DNA from: Heliopora coerulea
Taxonomy: Eukaryota > Cnidaria > Anthozoa > Scleralcyonacea > Helioporidae
Assembly (NCBI GenBank): GCA_030142905.1
Contig: JASJOG010000076.1
Span: 1,237,501-1,301,500 of the forward strand
Length of the DNA stretch: 64,000 bases
Direction of reading: 5' to 3'
Below, in pieces: positions 1 to 10,250 of the stretch. Within the stretch, counting starts at the first letter, position 1. Each line of letters opens with the position of its first letter. The notes under the pieces were generated by a model. It was not told the DNA's origin and did not search any database. It worked only from the letters and a program-made list of their open reading frames with translations. The translations under genes and the position numbers were made by a program.

Positions 1-945
1 TGGTCTGGGTCACCAGGTTTGAAAACACATTAGTAATGGAAGGGTCTTGGTAATCTACAGTCAACAGATCCACCCATTTTATCTCACAACTCTTTAGATT
101 GTGTTCCAGAATTCTTAACTGTGATCAAAATAGTTTCCCACCAAGGGATCATAGCTGATAACAAACTGGCAGTACCAAGATATCATGAATGATGACAAAG
201 AATTCACTTGTCAGTCATTAGCAGGACAGCATGGTACAACATATTCAGCTAAATTTCAAGTAAATTTACAACAAAACTTGTGTCAGGATGCCTAAAACAT
301 TCAAAAATCACCATGGAAAGACCTCCTTACCTAGGTAACTGCTTCACTACTGTACTCACAATTATGTTCCTGATATTCCTTTCACTCTTCTGACACTTCT
401 CATGCAAGTAGCGTGTCAAATTGAAAATTTGTAGGTTTATTACCATAAGTGAAATAGATGATACCAGATGTTAACATTATTATATTTGTGAAATCGAAAC
501 TTTCTTGTCTATTCGTTTATATAGCCTGGTGCAAACACGAGGAAAAGGTTGGGCGAACTTGAAAGCTATTGTGCACACCCAAGACTGAAGGTCGAAAGTC
601 GAGGGGAATTCCTGACAATTATTCCCGACTACTTGTCTAACTACAGGAAATAGAAAAAGAAAACTTACACCGGGCGTGAACCAACGAAAATTTGCGTAGA
701 GTAGCTATGTCAGAACTCTTCTCCAAACGTCTTTTTTCGGTGGAAATGGAGGTTCATGTCTGCACGTGGTATAGCTGTTGAACTTTAACTTGAACTTGAA
801 CCTTGTGCTTGAACCATGTGACAGTGTCAGTAACGCAGGCTCACTTAACCTTAAAACAAGCCCTAATCCTAGCCGGTCACTGACACACAGGTGATGTGGT
901 GGTGGTGGTGGTGGTGTACGCTAAACTGCAGTCTAGTCTACTACA

Positions 946-1553
946 GGGCTAGACTCTAACGAAAATGATGGCAGTTGACAGTGGATGATGGCAGTTGACG
1001 GTGGATGATGGCAGTTGATGGGGGATGATGGCAATTGATTGTGGATGATGGCAGTTGGGGGTGGATGATGGCAGTTGAGGGTGGATGATGGCAGTTGATG
1101 GTGAATGAGGGCAGTTGATGGTGGATAATGGCAGCTGACGGTGGATGATGGTAGTTGATGGTGGATGATGGCAGTTGACAGTGGATAATGGCAGTTAACG
1201 GTGGATGATGGCAATTGATGGTGGATGATGGCAGTTAAAGGTGGATGATGGCAGTTGATGGTGGATGATCTTAGTTGATGGTGAATGATGGCAGTTGTTC
1301 ATTCACCATGAACGACATCATACACCATGAATTGTCATCATCCACCATCGACAACCATCATCCATCTTCAATAACCATCATCCACCATCAACTGCAATCA
1401 TTCACCATCAACTGCCATCGTTCACCATCAACTGCCATCATCCACCGTCAACTACCATCATCCACTGTCAACTGCCATCATCCACCGTCAACTACCATCA
1501 TCCACCTTCAACTGCCATCATCCACTGTCAACTGCCATCATTTTCGTTAGAGT
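946..1553. repeat. 20-bp minisatellite in inverted orientation at palindrome centre
   Basis: The unit is close to GATGGCAGTTGATGGTGGAT. It runs about 17 times in one orientation (946-1293) and then about 12 times as its reverse complement (1296-1553). The switch lies at about 1293-1300. Open frames of about 90 codons on both strands here are repeats of the 20-mer (60-bp super-period) and are not genes. The unequal copy number on the two sides shows independent expansion or contraction after the inversion. Confidence 0.93.
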
Positions 1554-1930
1554 CTAGCCCTGCAGTGGGCTAGACTGCAGTTTAGCGTACACCATCACCA
1601 CCACCACATCACCTGTGGGTCGCTGACCGGTTAGGAGTAGGGTTTGTTTTAGGATTAAGTGAGCCTGCGTTACTGATACTGTCACGTGGTTCAAGCACAA
1701 GGTTCAAGTTCAAGTTAAAGTTCAACAGCTGGTATAACACGTGGGGACATGAACTTCCATTTCCACTGAAAAAAGACGTTTGGAGAAGAGTTCTGACATT
1801 GCTACTTGACGCGAATATTCGTTGGTTGACGCCCGGTGTAAGTTTTCTTTTGCTATTTGCTGTAGTTAGACAAGTAGTCAGGAATAATTGTCAGGAATTG
1901 CCTTCGACCTTCGACTTTCGACCTTCAGTC

Positions 1931-2477
1931 GGCACTAATGCAGTTTCGCACCTCAGTCATATAAATGCAAGTAATGTAAGTAAATTATATATCATTCGAC
2001 AGTTTATTACGTGCAAATTACTGTGATACCATGATACCAACCATTCACTGCAATTATACTGCATTATAGCTTTAAAGAACATCCGTGTTACTGGGCGCCA
2101 TGTTTGAATGTTTCTTTGTACTTCTTCGAAAATGTGTCTGAACCCAAATGTTAGATTAGGGTTAGCTTTAGCGTTAGCGTTAGGGTTATGGTTTGTACAC
2201 ATTTTAGGGACTTTTAAAGAGCGAAGAAACAATGGGGAGGGACTATACTTAAATTGTAGATAAATCCATATACTTTACGGTCTGCAGCCCTCGATTCATT
2301 GTTGACGCTCACAAACTTCAATGTGTCTGTTTTTTTGGCTATAATGCCTTATGTTTGGAGTAAATTCTTGATATTACTCTATCACTGTAATCTCCAGGTA
2401 AGAAGCTGTCGACTGATGTGTGATTTACCTATGTTACTTGTATTTATGTGGTTGAGGTGCGAAACTGCATTAGTGCC
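1931..2477. mobile_element. hAT-type MITE inserted in right arm of palindrome
   Basis: The element begins GGCACTAATGCAGTTTCGCA and ends with its inverted copy (TGCGAAACTGCATTAGTGCC). The inverted similarity continues inward for well over 100 bp. It is flanked by an exact 8-bp direct repeat, CTTCAGTC, at 1923-1930 and 2478-2485. The opposite palindrome arm, near 581-592, carries the uninterrupted sequence with a single CTTCAGTC, so it is a natural empty site. An 8-bp target duplication fits the hAT superfamily (P elements also give 8 bp). There is no transposase, so it is non-autonomous. The interior at 2150-2190 has a few degenerate TTAGGG-like units. Confidence 0.9.
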
Positions 2478-3067
2478 CTTCAGTCTTGGGTGTGCACAAT
2501 AGCTTTCAAGTTCGCCCAACCTTTTCCTCGTGTTTGCACCAGGCTATATAAACGAATAGACAAGAAAGTTTCGATTTCATAAATATAATAATGATAACAA
2601 CTGGTGTCATCTATTTCACTTATGGTAATAAACCTACAAATTTTCAATTTGACACGCTACTTGCATGAGAAGTGTCAGAAGAGTGAAAGGAATATCAGGA
2701 ACATAATTGTGAGTACAGTAGTGAAGCAGTTACCTAGGTAAGGAGGTCTTTCCATGGTGATTTTTGAATGTTTTAGGCATCCTGACACAAGTTTTGTTGT
2801 AAATTTACTTGAAATTTAGCTGAATATGTTGTACCATGCTGTCCTGCTAATGACTGACAAGTGAATTCTTTGTCATCATTCATGATATCTTGGTACTGCC
2901 AGTTTGTTATCAGCTATGATCCCTTGGTGGGAAACTATTTTGATCACAGTTAAGAATTCTGGAACACAATCTAAAGAGTTGTGAGATAAAATGGGTGGAT
3001 CTGTTGACTGTAGATTACCAAGACCCTTCCATTACTAATGTGTTTTCAAACCTGGTGACCCAGACCA

Positions 3068-3510
3068 GGCCTGCATTAGTGAAGAGTGTAATTGACATGA
3101 AACAAAATAAGTTCTGGTTGTTCTTGTTGTTCTTGTTGTTCTTGTCAACCTTGATCTTGACATTGCAATCAGATTTACTTAGCACAAGGTGAAATGTTTG
3201 ATCTTATGGTAAAGTAAATTATAAAAATGCTGGCATAAGACTGCTTCTCATTGTTCTAACTTCAAGAATTCAACCCTCAATGTTAGCAGATTATGCTTTT
3301 CTTTTTCCAAGTATGTATGTGTAGAGGTTAACATCTGAAACACTTGGTCACTAAAAAATTCCAGTTGTCTTTTTTATTGTTGAGGTTGAGTTTATAACAA
3401 GAATTTTGAGAGCTGCAATAGGGCGTTTAGGATTCCTCGTGCGATTTAATCTATTTTAATTATGGCTTTAAAGTGTAAGTAAGCAAGTAGCTTTAATTTA
3501 TTTTGTAAAG
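3068..3510. other. Intergenic DNA, no recognised feature
   Basis: This is unique AT-rich sequence just outside the palindrome. A short GTTCTT(GTT) iteration lies near 3115-3145. The 65-codon open frame starting at 2995 runs through that iteration and has no recognisable domain. I see nothing else supportable. Confidence 0.5.
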
Positions 3511-5593
3511 CAGTGGCTGATGCTATTCATGTCATTGAAGTTGTCAATCATGAGAATATTTTAAACAAATCTGCACTTGAGGCATACCCCTCAACCTCTA
3601 CCTTCCATTAACCATTCATTAACCATTAATTACAACCCACATAATGCAGACATAGTCTTGCCTGAAGACCTAGTCTGGACTAGCAATGACACATCTCTCA
3701 GTGGATGTGTCAAGCCCCAACAAGGATCGACCAGGAAGGTTTACAATCACAAGAAGAACACAGAACACACCACATTACAATTTTCAATTTACTATTTCTG
3801 TACAGCCATTTAACACAGGGATGAAACCATTAGCTCACATAGATCTGGTTGGCAATGTGATAGTGCATCCTCTTTACGGAGAGCATTGCGTGATCTTGTC
3901 CACCACCAATGATCAAATGAGTAAGTTTCCAATCCCATATCCACTATTATTCTCCATGCAATACATTGTATGACAGACCTTAGAACCTTACCTAGAAAAT
4001 TCACTCTTATAGCCAAGTGATTCCATTAATCCAGTGGGAGCTTCACTTCCACAGGTGGAGTTGATTTTGTATTGAGACTGAAAGAATTCATACTGTTTGT
4101 CTTTTATAAAACCAAATTATCTACCAACTTTTCAGTCATTGAATTTACTAGTTAATTAGTCCTTGAATATCACATTGATTTTGAAGGTAGGATAACCAGT
4201 ACTGGTAAGGTAATATTGGTTATTGCTTCAGATGTTGTGATTAGGAGATGTCTTGTAAGAGACTGAATTTTGATACAAAGAATGACATGGTAATACATAG
4301 CAGTGCTACATCGGTGAACTAATGGTGGTGGTGATAAATTGGTAGTAATATATAAATTTATAGATTGCCAAGTGTGGTGGTTTTTCTTAGTTGAATTTGT
4401 TGTGGAGTTTGTGGTGGTTCAAATTGTAGTGGTATGGTGGGTCATTTGCTCATGTGGCCAGGGTTTACACAGCTTGTCAGAAAAGCATTAAGAAAGTTTC
4501 CTTTTATTAGAATAAGGTAATAAAATGTTCAGGCATAAATTTTTGACATACCAACAAAAAGTGAATTCCCTCTATTATATGTACAACTGAATTTGTTGTT
4601 TTTTGGTGTGTCTAGTTCCTTGAAGTGTTGGTGAAATATGGTAAAGAACCCAAAATTGAGATCACCATTGCCTTGAAAAAGGTTTGCAGTTCTTAAGTTA
4701 ATCTTGAGAATATTTTATTTCTGTTTAGGATTAGGGAGGGCATATCAGTACATTAACATATATGGCTACAGAAAACAAAGAATGTAAAAGATGGTGAAAT
4801 AAAATATTTGAGATGCCAGCCTTGTGGAAAATGTGACTTAGAACAAAGTCCTGAAACACATACATTACAATGAAAGAAAGGTGAGATGCAAAGTCATGGA
4901 AAATTACATAGTTAAAGTACACCCATTACACATGTTGTGCTTTTTAGTATTCAGTGATGAAGCTAATTCTAATTTTTTTAATGTATTTATTTAATGATAA
5001 TTTTTACCAGTAACATGCCCTTGTCATTAGTCAACATATTAATTTTTAATAGCTGTTTGTTATAACACAAATGGATGGAACCTCAAATATCTTTAGTCTA
5101 GTTATAAGTTGAGCAAAGTGTTTCTATTTGGTTAGCTCTTTAAAGGGCAGGGGTCATCCCCTTGACAAGTAAAATTGTCTGAGATTAGCCTAAGTAAAAT
5201 TATGAAGTGTGTCCTTGCCCCTAAATGGGTCAATAATACATTATATACGTTGTATATATCTATAAAATAGCGAAATACTATGTATACACTGATTGGATGA
5301 GCATCTTCTCTCAGAATTAAAGACATGGCTGATGTCATTTTCAATTTTTAGTGATTATATCAACCGCTCTTGTAAGACTCCACTTCGTCCCAGTTGAGAA
5401 GAGAACTGAATTTAAGCCGGAAGTGCTTGTCAAGATTGGAACAGGAGTTGATGCCGAAAACCTTCTTGTCCCGAAGAACGAAGACAGTTATCTCTGGCAA
5501 AAATGTACCATAGATTTAGCTGAATATTTCTACAAATTTACGAGATTTAAACGAAAAGGTGTAAAAAGTGCAAACCATATAAAGGTTTGCTGA
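3511..5593 (+). CDS. Exon-like segments of an unidentified protein (possibly degenerate)
   Basis: Four protein-like stretches lie in order. About 3511-3607 encodes VADAIHVIEVVNHENIL. About 3684-3922 encodes SSPNKDRPGRFTITRRTQ and ends at a good donor (ATGA|GTAAGT). About 4615-4679 encodes FLEVLVKYGKEPKIEITIAL after a TGTGTCTAG acceptor. The stretch from about 5350 follows a TTTTTAG acceptor, encodes RLHFVPVEKRTEFKPEVLVK and terminates at TGA 5591-5593. The first two pieces sit in different frames without an obvious intron between them, which suggests frameshifts or that one is not coding. I do not recognise the family. Alternation of polar and aliphatic residues suggests beta-sandwich-like extracellular domains, but that is only an impression. 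Confidence 0.35.
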
Positions 5594-6050
5594 CAGCATG
5601 GTGTGCTGCTGCAAACCATAAAGGTTTGTAGACAGCACGCGTGTCCTGCCCCTTGTTCTAAGCGCTTAGCCGTAACATAAAAAAATAACCAGCTGATAAT
5701 TTAACTAGATAAAGTAAGAAAAGTAAACCGAAGATGGCAATTTTTGGTTTAGTTGTTCTACTTTATCTTCACATGCTCGTTGTAACCTTTTGCATTTGCT
5801 TTTGCTTTCGAAGATTGTTGTTGCGCACCTCGGATCACTTGCTGTATCTAAAGCCCAACCCGACTCTAACTTAATATCATAACCATTAACACTAGAATTA
5901 AACCAGGTTAGTCCATGGTTAGTCTTAATGGCGACGGTGATGGCGATTAAGGTAAGTCGTACACAAGATGTAAGTTCGTCGATCAAAACACGTTAAATAC
6001 AAACTGGAGTGTAAGGGAAAACAGGTACGTCTACTGTCTTCAACGTATGA
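5594..6050. other. Gene-free stretch with a small tandem duplication
   Basis: At about 5568-5640 a unit of roughly 40 bp (GCAAACCATA, AAGGTTTG, GACAGCA) is present twice in tandem with a few changes, overlapping the putative last codons upstream. The remainder to 6050 is unique AT-rich DNA in which I find no gene. Confidence 0.5.
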
Positions 6051-6133
6051 AGTACACTGATACATATATAAGTACACTGATTCATATATATGCAAGTACA
6101 CTGATACATATATATATATATGCAAGTACACTG

Positions 6134-6180
<47 letters not shown>

Positions 6181-6182
6181 GG
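6051..6182. repeat. AT-rich microsatellite with AAGTACACTGATACATATAT units
   Basis: Several copies of a unit of about 20-27 bp (AAGTACACTGATACATATAT, with variable TA runs) pass into a pure (TA)n run at about 6140-6180. Open frames across it are low-complexity artefacts. Confidence 0.85.
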
Positions 6183-6210
6183 AATAGAAATATGGTTCTT
6201 CCAAACTAAC

Positions 6211-6473
6211 GTGGTAGAGTGCTCAATACTAGGGCTGGTAGAGCGTAATAGCGATGTTAACTAAAAATGCCCTTTACGTCGCTACTTAAAGTTTCACGCT
6301 AACATGCACTACTTATGGAATGCACGACGTAAACGGAAGTAATGACCGGCGCCTATAATTAAATCTGGGAGAGCATAAAAGGAATGATTGTAATTGATTC
6401 AATCTCAGTTGCCTGATGATCGCTTAACAGTGTGAAACTTTAAGTAGCGACGTACAGGACATTTTTAGTTAAC

Positions 6474-6476
<3 letters not shown>
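6211..6476. mobile_element. Hairpin element A with CTGATGA...GAAAC core
   Basis: Inverted arms of 42 bp (6256-6297 and 6432-6473) differ at only about three positions. A left box, GAGTGCTCAATAC...GGTAGAGCG (6217-6245), is shared with the next element. The right part has CTGATGA (6413-6419), a short hairpin (CGCT/AGTG), then GAAAC (6434-6438). This order matches the catalytic core of hammerhead ribozymes, but a complete stem III and GUH cleavage site was not found. It is bordered by TA runs. Its class is unknown; it could be a MITE or a ribozyme-bearing retroelement relic. Confidence 0.6.

Positions 6477-6477
<1 letters not shown>

Positions 6478-6508
<31 letters not shown>
6478..6508. repeat. 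(TA)n microsatellite between hairpin elements
   Basis: This is a pure alternating TA run that separates elements A and B. A second run lies at about 6687-6703. The TA runs look like the preferred landing sites of this family. Confidence 0.85.
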
Positions 6509-6510
<2 letters not shown>

Positions 6511-6550
6511 CAAAAGTGTATCTTACAAGAAACACAGTTGACGATTGGTT

Positions 6551-6686
6551 TGAGAGTGCTCGATACCATGTAGGTAGAGCGAAATAACTTTAATAAAGTT
6601 AGATGGGCGAACTGTCAGTTGTCTGATGATCGTGTTATAGACACGTGAAACTCCGAGTAGCAAACGCTCTTCAAACTTTATTAAAG
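6551..6686. mobile_element. Hairpin element B, related to element A
   Basis: It shares the left box (GAGTGCTCGATAC...GGTAGAGCG, from 6554) and the right core with element A: CTGATGA (6623-6629), a 5-bp stem CGTGT/ACACG, then GAAAC (6647-6651). Its inverted arms are a perfect 13 bp (CTTTAATAAAGTT 6588-6600, inverse 6674-6686) that differ in sequence from those of element A. So the boxes are conserved while the arms are not, which points to constraint on the boxes. Confidence 0.6.
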
Positions 6687-6705
6687 ATATATATATATAT
6701 ATACA

Positions 6706-7191
6706 CAGTGAACTCCCTCTAAGACGGACACCTTCGGGACCGCTCTTACTTGTCCGTCTTAGAGAGGTGTCCGTCGTGGAGAGAGATGAAGCAATTTGAC
6801 ACCGCCCTTCAGGATTAAAGCGATTAAGCCTCGGTCACTTAGCGTCAGTTTTTCTGCCGTGAGAGAACGATCCTGACATTTTGACTGGAACCCCCTCAAT
6901 GTAAGTCGGGTAGCTAACGACTCGTTTTAGAATTTGTTAATTTTTGGAACAGAAATCATCTTCGTTATTGTGACATATTGAAATTTAGTTACCCGAATCT
7001 ATTGATCAGGCTGTTATCTGTCCGCTGTGTGAGGTATTTTGAACGTTTTTCCACTTGACTAGTGTCCGTTGTCTGTCTTTTACAGGTGTCCGTCTTAGAG
7101 AGAGTTTGATTTTGGTAAAATAATGTATGAACGGCCGGGACCAAATGGGGTGTCCGTCTTAGAGAGGTGTCCGTTAAGAGAGAGTTCACTG
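6706..7191. mobile_element. Pogo/Tc1-mariner-like MITE
   Basis: The left end reads CAGTGAACTCCCTCTAAGAC and the right end is its inverted partner ending GAGAGAGTTCACTG at 7191. A GACGGACACC motif recurs several times in both orientations near each end, like subterminal transposase-binding sites. It sits in TA-rich DNA. The interior shows no transposase. CAGT...ACTG tips and the TA context are typical of pogo/Tigger non-autonomous elements; exact tips and target duplication are slightly ambiguous because TACA precedes the left tip. Confidence 0.8.
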
Positions 7192-7923
7192 TATATGTAT
7201 ATACTTTGAATAACCGATCACCTCCAGGGTTTAAAAAACATTTCATCACATTCATAAATAAAAACCTTTAATGAAGAAAGGGGTAGGACCCCGAAAAGTC
7301 GAGATGCTGTTTATTAAATGTTTTCATTGATTTATGTATATGTAGACCGGTAGATATATATATGTATATGTAATTGATGGGTAGAAGGATAGATTGATAG
7401 AATGGTAGGTAGGTGGGTAGGTATTACGTGTACATGTGTTTGTGTATTCACGTAAAAAAATACACTTGTTTTTGGGGGGAGAAGGGACGAACAGGTTTTG
7501 TACCGCTCCTGTGTCAGGAGGTCTACTGGCCGGCCTAAAAAGCCCAAGTGTGCCAGGAGTAGTCCCAGGGAAGTCGATACCTTCACGTGGTTCCCCCTGT
7601 TTTCACCGAAATCGACTACCGAAAAGCGGATTGGTGGCGCTATAACCACACTAACCCAACTATGGGTTGAAGAGTATCAGTACGAGCGATAACCATGGCG
7701 GGTGAATTATCGAGGCGACCGTGCATTCTGCTTCTCAATTTTTATTTTTAAAGAGTAACGTATGGCGGCCTTTCTCCATTCGATGGTTACGTCAGCATCG
7801 GTCTTTTGGCGTCTTCAATCGTCTTGTTCAATCGTGTTGCTGTAGATTTTCTGTTGAACTAGCTATGAAAGTGCCCCGTTTTAGCAACTTGCTTTTATTC
7901 TGATATTCCTTTTCTGTTGTTAA
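7192..7923. other. Intergenic/upstream region without a recognised gene
   Basis: A degenerate TATA/GTAGG-rich microsatellite lies at about 7335-7430. Open frames of 60-105 codons overlap on both strands at 7332-7692 and match no family I recognise. From about 7700 the base composition is more balanced and includes a TTACGTCA site at 7787-7794, so it may be the promoter and 5' UTR of the putative exon that follows. Confidence 0.4.
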
Positions 7924-7983
7924 ATGGCGGATAAAACTTATGGTGAAGCAGACAGTTTATCCCTACACCTGGTGTGTTTACAG
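7924..7983 (+). CDS. Putative first coding exon of an unknown gene
   Basis: ATG in a good context (TTAAATGGCGG) opens 20 codons, MADKTYGEADSLSLHLVCLQ, that stop exactly at a strong splice donor, CAG|GTAAGT. A GC-balanced upstream region supports a first exon. No downstream exon could be linked before the satellite starts at 10.25 kb, so the gene may have a long intron, be interrupted by the array, or be a chance combination. Not recognised. Confidence 0.35.
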
Positions 7984-8880
7984 GTAAGTCCTTCGTCTAT
8001 GGATTACGTTGAGAGGCGTGCGCGCCATCCAGTACATTGGTTTGCAGTAGCCTGTTCAAATCCGAATCTCTCCTGGGCGGAAAATGTCGCACTGACTGAA
8101 TATACGCGACACAATTCGCACATGGCTGCATCCGCCCACTCACGCCCCAGCGCTTCCGCTACTTGCAGTACTTTGTCGGTGTGTCGAGACATCTACAACT
8201 TATAATGGCGTGCGAGGCTTCTGCGGTATTCTGTAAGCGTTGACTGTATATATACCCGCTTATACTTTGTTTGGTAGGTATTGTGTCATAAGTACGGCAC
8301 GATGTGTGAGACATGAATGATTTGTATAAATGTAGTTTTCTGTGTTTATATACTGTGATCCAAATACGAGGGATGTTGTGAATCTTGAGAGAAGCGAAAC
8401 AAAGACGAGACAGGCGAGTGTTGTTTAGCTTCTCAAAAGTTTCACCGTATATAAACATTAAATTTATATTTCTTTAATAAAATTAACAGGTTTTTAAAAA
8501 AGGCGTGAAAATTCCGAGTTCAATACTCGTATATGGAAACGGGCTACGAACGAGACAGTTTGCATGTGAAGCAACTTTATCTCGTATTTGTTCGACTTGT
8601 CTAACTAAGGGTTCGTGTTTTTTTGCATGTCTTGTATGGTTCATTAGATCCACAGTTACAGACGCGAGCGTTTTTCAAAGTGGGGGTTGGGTCGTGGGGA
8701 GGGCAACATTTTATCAAGAAAAATCTCGTTGGGGATATCGATGAAATTAATCTTCACGCATTGAAGATGTGATTAGCAGTTTTCTAATCACTTGGTAAAT
8801 GAATAAAAAGAGGGCGTAGAAAGTTTGTAGTTCAACATGTCTACTGCGCATTCCTTTGCAAAATCTAATGATTTTTTGAG
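7984..8880. other. Gene-free stretch
   Basis: This is unique sequence following the putative first exon. Short open frames exist on both strands but none shows a recognisable domain. No repeat or RNA gene was seen. Confidence 0.4.
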
Positions 8881-8889
8881 GATTCGTTC

Positions 8890-9570
8890 TTGCATTTGTT
8901 CTCTTCCTCTCTGTATGTCGGCCTGTCTGTATTTACCTCTGTCTTTTTCATTCAATGTTTGTCTTTTCTTTTAGTCTCGTTCTCTGTGTCTTTCTTTTCT
9001 GTCTTAGTTTAGGTCTATTTTTCTGTGTTTTTCTTTAATTATTGTGTTCTTTTTTGTCGGTGTTTTTTTTTTATATATTTTCTTTACTTCTGTCTATCTT
9101 CTCTCTATCTTTCAGGCTGTTTGTCCGCATTTCTGTCTTTCCTGGTTTCTGCCAGAATTTCAATCTTTTTCTCTGTATTTTTGTCTTTCTTACCTGTCTA
9201 TCTTACTTCGTCCTGTCTATCTTCCTATCTGTCAATTTCCCACTGTCCCAGTCTTTCAGTCGTCCTCACAGTTCTTCTTTCAGTCGTTTTGTTAGTCATT
9301 CCCTTAGTCTTTCGTTCAACTTTCTTTCGGTCTTTCAGTCTTTTTATATAGTCTTTCTTTCAATCTTTTTATATTGAGTCTTTCAATTCCTTTTTATTCA
9401 GTTTTCCTCTGTCTTTATTCATTCTATCAGTTTTTCCCTCAGTCTTTCATTTCTTTCAGCCGTTCCCTCAGTCTTGGTTTCTGTCGTCCTCTCAGTCGTT
9501 CTTTGACTCGATCTCTTAGTCTTTCCTTCAGTCTTTTCTTTGGTCTTCCTTTCAGATTCTCCTTTCAGTC
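8890..9570. repeat. Degenerate pyrimidine-rich tract (TCTTTCAGTC-like units)
   Basis: The plus strand is overwhelmingly C and T, with repeated words such as TCTTTC, CAGTCTTTC and TCTGTC. It gives long open frames rich in F, L and S in all three plus frames, which are composition artefacts. The tract ends abruptly at the next element. Confidence 0.85.
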
Positions 9571-9663
9571 TGCAATTTAGCGTACACCAGTGCGTCGCTG
9601 ATCACTTAAGGTTAGTGAGTGTCCGTTTCCGTCAGTCTTGGTGGTGTCCGCTAAACTGCAGTT
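9570..9663. mobile_element. Small element with inverted ends TGCAATTTAGCGTACACC
   Basis: The left end, TGCAATTTAGCGTACACC (9571-9588), is matched at the right end by GGTGTCCGCTAAACTGCA, giving about a 92-bp unit. The same words occur in both arms of the palindrome at the window start (TGCAGTTTAGCGTACACC near 1572-1589 and its inverse near 916-933), there also followed by a GTCGCTGA word. It is probably a member of one repeat family, class unknown. Confidence 0.6.
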
Positions 9664-10250
9664 GTACCGATTTCGTTTATCTGAAATTAGTGGAGTGCGT
9701 ATCACGTAATTTACAAAGTATTTACAAATTTTTTCGGGAACTGATACGACCATTTTTGCTTGGTGAATTCGTCGCATTCCACATTCAAAACTGACGTCAG
9801 CTTGAGGTGGGTATTTTTACGTCCGCTGTCTTAAAAGACAGCGGAAGCACCAACAGGTGTTTCCATGCGATATGCGAACGAACGTCTGTCACAGCACATG
9901 CTTCCCAGTTTCATGGTGTGTCAGCCGTCGTTGCGTGCGGGCACTTTAACGACAAACATCGGTTTCAAATATCGCTGAATTTTAATGTTCATACGACAAC
10001 ATTTCTTAAGGCGGTCTAGAATAATGTGTATCCATCCCATTATTTTCCTCAAGTATTAGCGGTGCAAACATGGCTCTTTCCATCATTTAAACTTACATTG
10101 TTCAATCCACTTAGGTGGCTTTCTCGATATTTACGATTTATAACTGCTATTGCTGTATTTTTCGATAAACTCTTCGCAGGATTCGGTTGTTCCAAAGTAG
10201 CTTTAGAATCTGTACTTCAATACAACGGCGAACAATAATTTTCAAGGACT
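9664..10250. other. Unique DNA at the left edge of the satellite
   Basis: It contains a perfect 11-bp inverted repeat with a 2-base loop (TCCGCTGTCTT AA AAGACAGCGGA, about 9821-9844) and a CRE-like TGACGTCA at 9791-9798. Overlapping open frames of about 70 codons have no recognisable homology. The sequence then passes directly into a truncated satellite monomer. Confidence 0.4.

Larger units (their letters stand above)
1..3067. repeat. Large inverted duplication (palindrome) with central minisatellite
   Basis: Bases 1 onward are the reverse complement of bases ending at 3067. The left arm is about 1-945; the right arm is about 1554-3067 once a 547-bp insertion (1931-2477) is removed. The arms are nearly identical with scattered substitutions and small indels, so the duplication is fairly young but not brand new. 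The pairing begins at the first base of the window, so the left arm may continue upstream. The centre (about 946-1553) is a minisatellite that itself flips orientation near 1295. Long inverted arms with internal short tandem repeats recall foldback/Galileo-type transposons, but no transposase is visible and a simple segmental inverted duplication is equally possible. Confidence 0.93.

Noticed and set aside
933..1550. About 90-codon open frames on each strand with His/Pro/Ser repeats
   Set aside because: They are the 20-bp minisatellite read in frame (60-bp super-period).
1..3067. Palindrome as a foldback sequencing artefact
   Set aside because: The arms differ by substitutions, unequal minisatellite copy number and a hAT insertion with target duplication in only one arm, which a single-molecule artefact would not produce.
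9025..9580. Overlapping hydrophobic open frames in three plus frames
   Set aside because: They result from the pyrimidine-rich tract; no start context, no domain.
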